64,000 nt of DNA from Halomonas sp. TA22 (GCF_013009075.1 NZ_CP053108.1:248001-312000); one strand, 5' to 3'; shown: positions 9,208 through 17,521, numbered from the stretch's first letter. A program made the numbers and translations. The notes: generated by a model from the letters alone, not told the origin.

Positions 9208-10076
9208 GGCTGGGCCTCCCTGTTATCGTCCACCTCGCCCTTCCCAGGAAGCGCAAGCAGCTGGCCGCGGCGATCCAGCAAGGGAATGTCATACTCGACT
9301 AGGATGGCGTCGATCTCCTCCCGTCTCCGCTCGATGAACTCGTTGATCGCATCCTTCCACTGAGGCTCGCCACGCCGTACCCCCATGGTGATGCGGTAAT
9401 CGAGCCGCGCTCCACTCTCGTCGGCGTGCAAGGGGATCACGTTCAGCGGCGGATCGTGACGAGCGGCGTAATAGCCGGCCATGGGGCCCCATATCACCGC
9501 ACCATCGGTCTCGCCGGCCGCGACATCGGCTACCGCATCGCGTACCGGGGTACGCTGGCGGGTATCCACCTGGAGCGGATAGCCCTTCACCCTGGCGCCA
9601 CTGCGACGCAGCGGCACCATGGGTGGGGTCTCGGCAACCACGCCAATGGCCAAGCCGTCGAGATCGCTATCGTCGAGACTCGACACGTCGAGATTCGACG
9701 AGGCAGGCAATACCAGGGAGTAGACCGAACGGTAATACTCATTGGTGTTCTGCACGAAGCCGTAGCCGGCAGCAACACCGATGATCACATCACAGACCCG
9801 CAACTCCAGGGTATTGCGGACGAATCCCATGATTTGGGGAGCCCAGACATAGTGCAGCGGCAATCCCAGGTCATCGGCCAACAGCTCAGCGATACGGTTC
9901 TCGAAACCCTCGCCTTCGCTATTGCTGAACGGCAAGTTGTTGCCATCGGCGCAGACACGCAGAAACTCGCGATCGTCACGCTCGGGCAGATCCGCCCAGG
10001 CGGGTGGCGTGAGCATGCAGACAAGCGCCACGAGACCGAGCGAGGCAACGCAGGGCAGAGAGATGTAGAGCTTCAT
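9204..10076 (-). CDS. xoxJ: quinoprotein dehydrogenase-associated periplasmic binding protein (XoxJ/MoxJ-like)
   Basis: A 290-residue exported protein of the amino-acid-binding (SBP type 3) fold: FLRVCADGNNLPFSN near the mature N-terminus and the central GVAAGYGFVQNTNEYYRS fit the family encoded next to methanol/alcohol quinoproteins, where XoxJ is proposed to help activate the dehydrogenase. I chose ATG 10076 because GGAGGA sits 4 bases upstream; the longer frame would need a TTG inside that ribosome site. It lies between the cytochrome gene and a coupled secreted unknown. A true transport role is less likely because the ABC system downstream has its own binding protein. Confidence 0.82.
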   Translation of the reverse strand: MKLYISLPCVASLGLVALVCMLTPPAWADLPERDDREFLRVCADGNNLPFSNSEGEGFENRIAELLADDLGLPLHYVWAPQIMGFVRNTLELRVCDVIIGVAAGYGFVQNTNEYYRSVYSLVLPASSNLDVSSLDDSDLDGLAIGVVAETPPMVPLRRSGARVKGYPLQVDTRQRTPVRDAVADVAAGETDGAVIWGPMAGYYAARHDPPLNVIPLHADESGARLDYRITMGVRRGEPQWKDAINEFIERRREEIDAILVEYDIPLLDRRGQLLALPGKGEVDDNREAQP

Positions 10077-10139
10077 GATGTCCTCCAATCATGTGATAAG
10101 GGTTCTGCCATTTGATTGGCACAGCCGATTGGATGAACC

Positions 10140-10628
10140 TCACTGATCGTTCTCGGGCGCCTCCTCCTGCATCGCCTCGATGACGCGTGGCCGACCCCGC
10201 CCCAGCTCTCCCGAAGCGCGCGCCGTCATGTAGCGGTAGATATTGGGGATATTGCTCAACACGGTGGAGTCATCGGCAAAGGAGGGCATGACCTGGCCTG
10301 GCAATACATCCCGACCACCGGCGATCGTCTGGGCGAATTCGGCAAACGAGCGGCGCTCTGCCGCCTTGACCAGACTTGGCGCAAAGGAGGAACCCAGGCC
10401 ATCGGGCCCGTGGCAGGCCATGCAGTGACGGGTAAAGACCAGATAGCCCTGGTAGGTACCGGGGTCGACGTTACCCTCTTCGACGATGAAGGCGGTGGGG
10501 TCGCCGTAGTCGATGCCGTAGCGACCGTTGTCGGAGGCGAAGGCCAAACTGAGCCCGGATGCCACCAGAGTGGCACCCAGCGCAGCCGCGATGAAGGTAA
10601 ACCGGCGTGATTTGCAGCGTTTCGTCAT
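10140..10628 (-). CDS. xoxG: cytochrome c-550 type electron acceptor of the quinoprotein (XoxG/PedF-like)
   Basis: A 162-residue secreted monohaem cytochrome c with signal peptide (AAALGATLVASGLSLAFA), haem motif CMACHG, and a likely axial Met in GQVMPSFAD. The segment DGLGSSFAPSL is typical of the c-550 cytochromes paired with PQQ alcohol dehydrogenases (PedF/XoxG type). It directly follows xoxF on the same strand and should take electrons from PQQH2 and pass them to the respiratory chain. An AAAGGG ribosome site lies about 8 bases before the ATG. A 9-bp stem hairpin separates it from xoxF, so the two may be expressed at different levels. Confidence 0.85.
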   Translation of the reverse strand: MTKRCKSRRFTFIAAALGATLVASGLSLAFASDNGRYGIDYGDPTAFIVEEGNVDPGTYQGYLVFTRHCMACHGPDGLGSSFAPSLVKAAERRSFAEFAQTIAGGRDVLPGQVMPSFADDSTVLSNIPNIYRYMTARASGELGRGRPRVIEAMQEEAPENDQ

Positions 10629-10695
10629 AGTACGTGCCCTTTTATGGGGGGGGCTTATTAGCGGTTGAGCAGTGCGAACTTGGCATTACGCAACG

Positions 10696-10719
10696 CCAGG
10701 AGGCACTACGGCCTCCTGG
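10696..10719 (-). promoter_or_regulatory. intercistronic hairpin between xoxF and its cytochrome gene
   Basis: CCAGGAGGC and its exact complement GCCTCCTGG flank a 6-base loop just after the xoxF stop. No good T-run follows on the minus strand, so it looks more like a partial terminator or mRNA-stabilising hairpin than a full terminator. Confidence 0.5.
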
Positions 10720-10729
10720 AATCTCATCC

Positions 10730-12556
10730 TCACGCATCGGGCAGAGCGAATACCGTCAGCACGCCACCCAGTTCGGTATAGTCGCTGAGTGCCGAGAAAA
10801 CACCTACCGCACCCAGCCCCTCCTCGGGATCCTCGAGCCCCGCGGCAAGACCGATGCCAGCCCAGCCACCCACCCCTGAGAGGACCGCGATATACTGCTT
10901 GCCCTCATGGCGGAAGGTATTGATGTTGCCAATGATTCCGGAGGGTGTCTTGAAGCGCCAAAGTTCCTCGCCGGACTCGATATCGACAGCCTTGATGTGG
11001 CCCTCGAGCGTGCCGTAGAAGGCCAGATCACCCGCCGTGGTCAGCGCACCGCTCCATACCGCGAAGCGTTCATCCACTTCCCAGACCACTTCGCCGGCCA
11101 CCGGGTCCCAGGCGATGAAGCTGCCCATCCGCCCTTCCATGCCGCCATTCTCCATCGGAGCGGGCATCATGGTCAGGGTGGCACCGACATAGGGCTGGCC
11201 CGCGACATAATCGGTCTCGAACGGCTCGTAGTTCATGCAGATACGGTTGATGCCGGCATAGACCAGACCGGTGTTCGGTGAGTAGGAGCTCGGCTGCATG
11301 TTCTTGGCACCCATGGCGGTCGGACAGATGTCCGTGGTATTGACGTCTACGCCCTGGGTATAGGTGCTGTACTGCTCATTGACGTTGGGACGGCCGGTCT
11401 CCATGTCGTAGCTGTCGGCCCAGTTGGTTTCCGGCGCGAATTTCTCGGCCACCAGCAGCTCGCCCGTCTCGCGGTCAAGCAGCATACCGAAGCCGGTACG
11501 ATCAATGATCGAGAGCGCCTTACGTTGCTCGCCATCGATCTCGACATCGATCAGTACGTTCTCATTGACGCCGTCATAATCCCACTCATCGAATGGCACC
11601 TTCTGGTAGACCCACTTGGCTTCGCCGGTTTGCGGGTCACGCGCAAATACGGTAATCGCCCACTTGTTGTCGGCGGGCTCTCCATCAAGGGTGCGCTGCT
11701 CAGGGTTCCAAGTACCGGGGTTACCGGTGCCGTAATAGATCAGATCGAGTTCGGGATCGTAGGTGACCCAGCCCCAGGGTGCCCCGCCCCCCCGCTCCCA
11801 CTCGCCCTCCGGCCAAGTGCTCACGCCGAGGTCAGCATCGCCGATCGGCTCGCCCATCATCAACGTAGTCTCAGGGTCGATCAGCACTTCATCGTCCGGG
11901 CCCGTGGAATAGCCACGCCACGCCATTTCGCCGGTTTCGATATCGTACGCCGTTAGATGGCCACGAATCCCAAACTCGCCGCCGCTGATGCCCATGATCA
12001 CCTTGTCGTGTACCACCAGCGGCGACATAGTGTTGGACTCGCCGATGGTGTGATCACCGTTGTTGGCATCCCACAATAGCTCGCCTGTCTCGGCATCCAG
12101 GGCAATCAAGGTATTGTCCGCCTGACCCAGAAACAGCTTGCCATCGGCATAGGCCAGGCCACGATTGACCGTGTCACAGCACATCACCGGAATGACGCGC
12201 GAATCCTGGTCAGGCTCATAGGACCAGATGACGCGGCCCTCCTCCTCCAGGTCGAGCGCGAACACCTTGTTAGGAAAGGGAGTGTGAATGTAGAGGCGCC
12301 CATCGCCCACGTACAAGGGTCCGCCTTCATGACCCCGCAATACCCCCGTGGAGAACTGCCATACCGATCGCAAATCGTTGACGTTATCGCGATTTATCTC
12401 GTCCAGCTCGCTATAGCGATGCCCTTGATAGTTACCGAGTTGAGTGACCCATAGGTCAGGGTTGCTCTGCAGTTCTTTCTGATTGTCGTTGGCCTGTATC
12501 GCCGTTGCGGTCATCAGGCTCACCGTGGCAATGGCGAAGCTCATCTCACGAAGCAT
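10730..12556 (-). CDS. xoxF: PQQ-dependent alcohol/methanol dehydrogenase of the lanthanide (XoxF) type
   Basis: A periplasmic eight-bladed quinoprotein of 608 residues that oxidises methanol or another alcohol to the aldehyde. It has a signal peptide ending near AIQA and the vicinal disulfide C126-C127 in [10 protein letters not shown]. Metal ligands expected from the family are E194 (SGGEFG), N279 (GTGNPG) and catalytic D326 in [10 protein letters not shown]. The residue two after it, D328, is the extra aspartate that marks lanthanide-using enzymes; calcium MxaF-type enzymes carry Ala there. The N-terminal segment LRGHEGGPL and [13 protein letters not shown] read as XoxF clade. It starts the operon xoxF-cytochrome-xoxJ-unknown-ABC, with GGAG 9 bases before the ATG. 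Substrate preference (methanol, ethanol or others) cannot be read from sequence. Confidence 0.92.
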   Translation of the reverse strand: MLREMSFAIATVSLMTATAIQANDNQKELQSNPDLWVTQLGNYQGHRYSELDEINRDNVNDLRSVWQFSTGVLRGHEGGPLYVGDGRLYIHTPFPNKVFALDLEEEGRVIWSYEPDQDSRVIPVMCCDTVNRGLAYADGKLFLGQADNTLIALDAETGELLWDANNGDHTIGESNTMSPLVVHDKVIMGISGGEFGIRGHLTAYDIETGEMAWRGYSTGPDDEVLIDPETTLMMGEPIGDADLGVSTWPEGEWERGGGAPWGWVTYDPELDLIYYGTGNPGTWNPEQRTLDGEPADNKWAITVFARDPQTGEAKWVYQKVPFDEWDYDGVNENVLIDVEIDGEQRKALSIIDRTGFGMLLDRETGELLVAEKFAPETNWADSYDMETGRPNVNEQYSTYTQGVDVNTTDICPTAMGAKNMQPSSYSPNTGLVYAGINRICMNYEPFETDYVAGQPYVGATLTMMPAPMENGGMEGRMGSFIAWDPVAGEVVWEVDERFAVWSGALTTAGDLAFYGTLEGHIKAVDIESGEELWRFKTPSGIIGNINTFRHEGKQYIAVLSGVGGWAGIGLAAGLEDPEEGLGAVGVFSALSDYTELGGVLTVFALPDA

Positions 12557-12679
12557 GGCGTGGTCTCCGTAGTACAGAAGGTGTATCGAACGGTTGTCGA
12601 GACACCGATTGTTGTTATCGTTTTCGTGACAGCACTCTGAAGGTCTAGCACAAGTTCGGCATGGCCAAGCAAAAAATCG

Positions 12680-12709
12680 TTAAAACGCGACTTTGGGATT
12701 AAATATAAT
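12680..12709 (+). promoter_or_regulatory. possible promoter toward pqqA
   Basis: A perfect TATAAT lies at 12704-12709, about 120 bases before the pqqA start, but the -35 candidate at 12680-12685 (TTAAAA, spacer 18) is poor. The region is unusually AT-rich for this genome and overlaps the candidate xoxF promoter on the other strand. Confidence 0.35.
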
Positions 12710-12726
12710 GCTTTCCTTTATAACAA
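12698..12726 (-). promoter_or_regulatory. possible xoxF promoter (sigma-70 type)
   Basis: On the minus strand, TTGTTA (12726-12721) and TTTAAT (12703-12698) are separated by exactly 17 bases, about 140 bases upstream of xoxF. The match to consensus is moderate. The position in the AT-rich divergent region between xoxF and pqqA supports it. Confidence 0.4.
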
Positions 12727-12828
12727 AAGGGGGCATAACCACGACTTAAGTCTCAAGGCAGACCATAGCGTAATGTCTTATTTTCAAGCAGGACACCAAC
12801 AATAACGAATCACCAGTGGAGATATTTC

Positions 12829-12900
12829 ATGTGGACAAAGCCTGCTTATAACGACCTGCGGCTCGGCTTCGAAGTAACGCTTTATATTGCCAATCGCTGA
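12829..12900 (+). CDS. pqqA: PqqA, precursor peptide of pyrroloquinoline quinone
   Basis: A 23-residue peptide beginning [11 protein letters not shown] and ending EVTLYIANR, matching the conserved PqqA pattern, including the Glu and Tyr spaced E-V-T-L-Y (residues 15 and 19) that PqqE/PqqD crosslink to make PQQ. The ribosome site GTGGAG lies about 8 bases upstream. It is divergent from xoxF, whose product needs PQQ. No pqqB, C, D or E follows: a strong hairpin and then gfa come next. This is therefore an orphan or extra pqqA copy that relies on maturation genes elsewhere. The match is strong enough that chance is unlikely. Confidence 0.92.
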   Translation: MWTKPAYNDLRLGFEVTLYIANR

Positions 12901-12908
12901 TAAGGACA

Positions 12909-12938
12909 GGCAAAGGCTCCGTTCGCGGAGCCTTTGCC
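12909..12938 (+). terminator. 13-bp hairpin with TTCG loop after pqqA
   Basis: GGCAAAGGCTCCG at 12909-12921 pairs perfectly with CGGAGCCTTTGCC at 12926-12938 across a TTCG loop, starting 8 bases after the pqqA stop. No T-run follows on the plus strand, so it may be a partial terminator or 3' stabiliser that lets pqqA be made in excess of gfa. Confidence 0.6.
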
Positions 12939-13004
12939 CCAATGAATTAACGACCTCGATACAGCCCCATACCCGACATAACAACACAACAACGGGAGAG
13001 CATT

Positions 13005-13577
13005 ATGAGCCATATCAATATCCACCCCTCCGTGAATGACGGCGTCACCCCAGCTAGCGACGACTTCCACGGCGGCACCCTGCACTGCAAGTGCCCTGCA
13101 GATCAGGTAGAAGTGAGCGTCAAATCCCAAAGCGCCCATAACCACGTATGCGGATGCACCAAATGCTGGAAGCCCAGCGGGGCGCTATTCTCGATGGTCG
13201 CTGTCGTGCCTCGAGATAGCGTCAGTCTCATTGGGCATGAAGAGAAACTGCAGGTCGTCGATACCTCTGCTGCCATCCAGCGCCATGCCTGCAAGGAGTG
13301 CGGTGTGCATATGTTCGGTCGCATCGAAAGCAGCACTCATCCGTTTCATGGCCTGGATTTCATTCATACCGAACTATCGGATGAGCAGGGCTGGGCGGCA
13401 CCTGAATTCGCGGCGTTCGTCTCCTCGATTATCGAATCGGGAACCGATCCACAGCAAATGGGTGCGGTGCGGGCACGCTTGAGCGAACTCGGCCTGACAC
13501 CCTATGACTGCCTATCGCCACCGCTGATGGATGCCATAGCTACCCACACTGCCAAGGCCAAAGGAGCGCTGAACTAG
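13005..13577 (+). CDS. gfa: S-(hydroxymethyl)glutathione synthase (glutathione-dependent formaldehyde-activating enzyme)
   Basis: A 190-residue zinc protein that speeds condensation of formaldehyde with glutathione, the entry step of the glutathione route to formate. Length and sequence match true Gfa of the Paracoccus type rather than generic GFA-domain proteins. The zinc-site cysteines are visible in [13 protein letters not shown] and CKECGVHM, and QRHACKECG and PYDCLSP are family landmarks. The ribosome site GGGAGAG is 5 bases before the ATG. It sits beside pqqA and xoxF, so it fits as the formaldehyde-handling step between the quinoprotein and formate dehydrogenase. The following dehydrogenase (adhC/flhA) and hydrolase (fghA) are not in the window. 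Confidence 0.92.
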   Translation: MSHINIHPSVNDGVTPASDDFHGGTLHCKCPADQVEVSVKSQSAHNHVCGCTKCWKPSGALFSMVAVVPRDSVSLIGHEEKLQVVDTSAAIQRHACKECGVHMFGRIESSTHPFHGLDFIHTELSDEQGWAAPEFAAFVSSIIESGTDPQQMGAVRARLSELGLTPYDCLSPPLMDAIATHTAKAKGALN

Positions 13578-13658
13578 GAGAAGCATGAAGAATCACAGCT
13601 GAATATGGTAGTAAATGCTGTATCTGGATACGATATCACCTCCGGTGATTTATGCCTT

Positions 13659-13874
13659 TCATGCAATGCGAAGTGGCTTGTCCTGCTTCGCAGCATGCTG
13701 CTGCTTCTTCTCTTCCTGCTTAACGCGTTGATATATTTCATCGCGATGAACCGAAACATGCTTGGGCGCATTGATTCCCACGCGTATTTGGTTCCCTTTC
13801 ACTCCCAAGATAGTGACCGTGACTTCATCACCGATCATTAACGTTTCGCCAATACGCCGGGTCAAGATAAGCAT
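13659..13874 (-). CDS. csrA: CsrA/RsmA family post-transcriptional regulator
   Basis: A 71-residue RNA-binding protein that controls translation and mRNA stability by binding GGA motifs in 5' leaders. [18 protein letters not shown] and [15 protein letters not shown] are textbook CsrA, and the C-terminal tail is longer and more charged ([15 protein letters not shown]) than in the shortest members. I start at ATG 13874, preceded by AAGGAA; the longer frame adds an implausible leader. The main csrA of gammaproteobacteria normally lies after alaS, so this free-standing copy beside gfa is probably a paralogue. Confidence 0.93.
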   Translation of the reverse strand: MLILTRRIGETLMIGDEVTVTILGVKGNQIRVGINAPKHVSVHRDEIYQRVKQEEKKQQHAAKQDKPLRIA

Positions 13875-14202
13875 TACGTTTCCTTTAAATTGATATATGA
13901 GCGTCATATCCAATCCCAAGGGCGGATAACGAGCCTCATAGAGTGTATGTAATCAAAATGCTGCTCAGTCATCCAGGCATCCTTCAAGCACGCTATCGCT
14001 GGGAGACGGATAACACCCAGCAACCCAAAGCAACAATCATGCCAAAAAAATCACAAGTGCCATAAAAATCTTAACGATCGCATGTGGCCTGTGGCGTCGT
14101 CCGTCTGGCCAGATGAAACATAGGCAATTCATTTGTCGCAAGAGAGGAATAGTGAAAAAATGACACTGGCAAATTGACAATCCCTCATCAAGAAATATCA
14201 AA
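13875..14202. other. intergenic region between csrA and the NorR-like gene
   Basis: This 328-base divergent region holds the promoters of csrA and the sigma-54 activator gene and is AT-rich toward the right. I saw no credible ORF, no strong hairpin and no convincing -24/-12 site. Confidence 0.5.
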
Positions 14203-15759
14203 ATGACAGCTTTACTGCATACTCTCCAAGGGTTGCTTACCAGACTGAGCGAAGGCCAATCTAAGGAAACCCTGCATGAGCATTGGGCCCAACTGCTCGA
14301 GGTCCTGATGGGTCCCTTCCGGGCCGACGCCAGCGCTCTGCTGGTGGTCAATGAGGATGGTTTTCGCCCCATTGCCACGCTCGGCCTGCCTGACGAAGTA
14401 TGGGGACGTTGCTTTACCTTGGAGAAGCAGCCCCGCCTGGCAACGATTGCGCTGCAGCCGGGCGTAAGCCGCTTCGGGCCGGACTGTACTCTATCCAACC
14501 CCTTCGATGGCCTTATCGACGACACCCTCAGCCAAATACATGACAGTATTGGCGTGGCGCTGCGCGATGGCGAGCGCCTGATCGGTATACTGACCTTGGA
14601 TACCCTCACCCCTGGCCAGCTGGAGGGTTGCGATGAAGAACGGCTAATTGCAGCAGCCAACTTGCTTGGTACCTGTCTATGCATGGCTGCGCGACTCGGT
14701 ACAGTCACACCCATCACTCAGACGTACGCCTTCGAGCGACAAACGATGCCCCTGCACTGGCACAGCCCCGCCATGCGGCGTCTTGACGATGCGCTAAGCC
14801 TGGTCGCCCCCACCGACATGAATGTGCTGCTGCATGGGGAAACCGGTGTCGGCAAGGAGCGCATCGTGCAGCAGTTGCATACTCGCTCACCGCGATATCG
14901 CGCTTCGCTAGTGCGGGTCAATTGCGCAGCGCTGCCAGAATACCTGATCGAGAGTGAGCTATTCGGTCATTGCCGCGGCGCATTCTCGGGTGCCGTCAAG
15001 GATCATCGGGGTCACTTTGCCATGGCGGATGGCGGCACACTGATGCTCGATGAAATCGGTGAACTCCCCTTGGTGCTTCAACCCAAGTTGCTGCGCGTGC
15101 TCCAGGAGGGGGAGATACAGCCGCTGGGAAGCGAGCGGCCACAACGCGTGGATGTCCGGGTAATCGCCGTCACCAATCGCGACCTTGCCGCCGAGGTGAG
15201 GTCCGGCAGATTTCGCGAGGATCTCTATCATCGGCTTAGTGTTTTTCCGCTTGAGATCCCGCCACTGCGTGAGCGCCGAGAGGATATTCCACTTCTTGCC
15301 GGCAATTTTCTCGAAGAGAATCGCATCCGGCTGGGGCTTTCCAACCTTCGTTTGGCTCAGGATGCCGAAAGCGCGCTCATGGTGTGGCATTGGCCAGGGA
15401 ATGTGCGTGAACTGGAACATACGATAAGCCGTGCAGCACTTCGGGCATTGGGCGATGCGCTACAGGAGAGACGCCACTTCAAGGGGGACCAACGCCAGGT
15501 TACCGTACGCATCACACAACACCATCTCGATCTGCCTACCAAGCAGATCCCGCATGATCTGGATGAGGAAGTGCAATCGACGCTGCCGGCGACAAAGGAA
15601 AGCTGGCAAGCCTTGAGAGTGGCGACCGAGGATTTTCAGCGCCATTATATTCACCGAGCACTCACGAGCCATGAGGATAACTGGGCGGCAACTGCACGAG
15701 CACTGGCGACCGACACCGGCAACCTTCATCGGTTGGGAAAGCGCCTTGGGCTCAAGTAA
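14203..15759 (+). CDS. sigma-54-dependent transcriptional activator, NorR-like (GAF-AAA+-HTH)
   Basis: A 518-residue enhancer-binding protein. It has an N-terminal GAF sensor (about 20-165), an AAA+ domain with Walker A GETGVGKE (212-219), the sigma-54 contact loop as GAFSGA (259-264, usual GAFTGA) and Walker B GGTLMLDEIGE, and a C-terminal Fis-type helix-turn-helix (NWAATARALATDTGNLHRL). Overall it reads as NorR, the nitric oxide sensor. Against my recalled alignment with E. coli NorR, R78, D102 and D133 match iron ligands, but the ligand Cys113 corresponds to Ser115 here. No norVW, hmp or norCB gene is nearby; the adjacent gene 57 bp downstream is a hydrolase-PAS fusion. Target genes and signal are unknown. 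Confidence 0.85.
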   Translation: MTALLHTLQGLLTRLSEGQSKETLHEHWAQLLEVLMGPFRADASALLVVNEDGFRPIATLGLPDEVWGRCFTLEKQPRLATIALQPGVSRFGPDCTLSNPFDGLIDDTLSQIHDSIGVALRDGERLIGILTLDTLTPGQLEGCDEERLIAAANLLGTCLCMAARLGTVTPITQTYAFERQTMPLHWHSPAMRRLDDALSLVAPTDMNVLLHGETGVGKERIVQQLHTRSPRYRASLVRVNCAALPEYLIESELFGHCRGAFSGAVKDHRGHFAMADGGTLMLDEIGELPLVLQPKLLRVLQEGEIQPLGSERPQRVDVRVIAVTNRDLAAEVRSGRFREDLYHRLSVFPLEIPPLRERREDIPLLAGNFLEENRIRLGLSNLRLAQDAESALMVWHWPGNVRELEHTISRAALRALGDALQERRHFKGDQRQVTVRITQHHLDLPTKQIPHDLDEEVQSTLPATKESWQALRVATEDFQRHYIHRALTSHEDNWAATARALATDTGNLHRLGKRLGLK

Positions 15760-15816
15760 CGTCAAGCCAGACCATCGGCATCAGTACAGTGTCAGAATCG
15801 ATAGGAATCTTACCGG

Positions 15817-16995
15817 GTGCAGCAAGATATCAAGCAGAACGTACTGTTAAGAAACAATGTAAAGATTACCGGTCATGGCTCGCAGGCCATGATATTCGCC
15901 GCGGGATTTGGCTGCGATCAGAATATGTGGCGATTCGTCACGCCAGCCTTCGCCAATGAGTACCGGATCATTCTTTTCGATTATGTAGGCTCTGGCGACA
16001 CGGATATTCAGAGCTATGACCAGGAACGATACGCAACCCTGAATGGTTATGCGCAGGACATCCTCGACATCCTAAGGGCCTTGAATTACCACAAGGTGAT
16101 CTTCGTGGGCCATTCCGTGGGATGTATCATCGGGCTCCTCGCCTCCATCCGGGAACCTGAGCGTTTCGAACGGCTGGTCATGGTTGGTCCCTCGCCATGT
16201 TATCTGAACGATGACTTATCCCATTATATGGGTGGCTTTGAGAGAAAATCACTCGAAGACCTGCTTGTAATGATGGATAAAAACGATATTGGCTGGGCCA
16301 ACTTTCTTGCTCCCGTCATCATGCAGAACGGCGATCGTCCGGAGCTGGTAAAAGAGCTGAAAGAGAGTTTTTGCGCTGCTGATCCTACCATTTCACGCAA
16401 TTTTGCCAAGGTTACCTTCTTTTCGGATAACCGCGACGACCTGCCCAAGGCCACCGTCCCTGCACTGATACTGCAATCCTCAGAGGATGCCGTCGCCCCC
16501 GTAGCCGTGGGTGAATACGTTCATCGGCATATGCCTAAAAGCACCTATAAATTGATGAAGGCAACGGGCCACTGCCCGCATATGAGCCATCCCGATGAAG
16601 TCATCGCATCGATAAAAGCCTATCTCGTACCTATCCCAAGATTGGCAGTACGGGAAAGACAACTGCACAAGCTTCCTTGCGGCTTCCTGTCGTTTACTCT
16701 GGAAGGCAAGATTTCGCTTGCCAATGAAACGTTGCTCGAGTGGCTTGGCTATGCGCGTGAAGAGCTGCAGGACAGGTCCATCGAGGTGGTGCTGACACCC
16801 GCAAGCGTGCTTTTCTACCAGATGTACTTCTTCCCCATGATGCGATTGCACGGCAAGGCCGATGAGGTTTACCTGACGCTACTCACCAAAACGAGGGAGG
16901 AAGTTCCCGTGCGAATCAATGCCGCCTGCCACGGCCATGCAGGGGAGCTTGCCATCGAGTGCATGATGCTGCGGGATGGGCCTCGTCGACACTAG
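15817..16995 (+). CDS. RsbQ/KAI2-like alpha/beta hydrolase fused to a C-terminal PAS domain
   Basis: Residues 1-272 form an alpha/beta hydrolase close to RsbQ, the energy-stress factor of Bacillus that is related to the plant karrikin/strigolactone receptors. The triad is intact: S100 in VGHSVG, D224 in QSSEDAVAP and H252 in GHCPHMSHPDE. Residues about 285-385 look like a PAS domain (FLSFTLEGKISLANETLLEWLGYAREEL). In Bacillus, RsbQ acts on the PAS of a separate protein (RsbP); here both parts are one chain, with no phosphatase or kinase attached. The start is GTG with a modest AGGAATC upstream. It follows the NorR-like activator in the same direction. A role as small-molecule sensor is inference. 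Confidence 0.85.
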   Translation: MQQDIKQNVLLRNNVKITGHGSQAMIFAAGFGCDQNMWRFVTPAFANEYRIILFDYVGSGDTDIQSYDQERYATLNGYAQDILDILRALNYHKVIFVGHSVGCIIGLLASIREPERFERLVMVGPSPCYLNDDLSHYMGGFERKSLEDLLVMMDKNDIGWANFLAPVIMQNGDRPELVKELKESFCAADPTISRNFAKVTFFSDNRDDLPKATVPALILQSSEDAVAPVAVGEYVHRHMPKSTYKLMKATGHCPHMSHPDEVIASIKAYLVPIPRLAVRERQLHKLPCGFLSFTLEGKISLANETLLEWLGYAREELQDRSIEVVLTPASVLFYQMYFFPMMRLHGKADEVYLTLLTKTREEVPVRINAACHGHAGELAIECMMLRDGPRRH

Positions 16996-17148
16996 CCTTT
17001 CGCACTTTCCACTCCCATAGTGCCTTCCGGGCTCAGCTTTCCCTCTCATGTCCCTCACGACTTGTGTATCAGGGCCTGGTCTTCAGGCCTGCTCAGTGTC
17101 GTATGTCGACTCCTGCCCGGGATATTAAAAACATTCACATGTAACTAA

Positions 17149-17457
17149 ATGTGTACTATCGTTACATCAAGGCCGTCATTGGAAGACACATTCACAGAGC
17201 GAGCGACGAAGCTAGTAGACGACCTTCTCGCCAATGGAGAATTCCCAATGTACCAGCAACTCACTACCACGGTTTACCAGCATGGCTATATTGGCGCAGG
17301 CATGACCAGCGCAGAGCGCATGATCGCCTCGACACGACGCCAGGAGGACGATGGCCCCATGAGCCTGGCGCAGATCGCCAATGCTCGACGCGAAGTGGAG
17401 TACATGGCTCGGCGCAACGGTATCAAGCAACCCCTTCTCCAATTGTGGCGTTGTTGA
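17149..17457 (+). CDS. small hypothetical protein
   Basis: A 102-residue soluble, largely helical protein of unrecognised family with the stretch MTSAERMIASTRRQ and a C-terminal ANARREVEYMARRNG. There is no good ribosome site before the ATG at 17149. The internal ATG at 17248 (MYQQLTT, 69 aa) has GGAG 8 bases upstream and may be the real start. A CACAT-N8-ATGTG inverted repeat overlaps the first start (17136-17153). Composition resembles neighbouring coding sequence, but coding status is uncertain. Confidence 0.45.
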   Translation: MCTIVTSRPSLEDTFTERATKLVDDLLANGEFPMYQQLTTTVYQHGYIGAGMTSAERMIASTRRQEDDGPMSLAQIANARREVEYMARRNGIKQPLLQLWRC

Positions 17458-17521
17458 AGCCGATCAGCCGGACGACAGCCCACCCCCACTCCCGGCGTGA
17501 CCAGCGGCAGTACAAACGAAG

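Noticed and set aside
12784-12987. 67-codon minus-strand frame covering pqqA
   Set aside because: It overlaps pqqA and its hairpin and has no ribosome site or family features.
14100-14190. possible sigma-54 promoter (TGGCA-like) before the NorR-like gene
   Set aside because: The -12 GC element is missing at the correct spacing.
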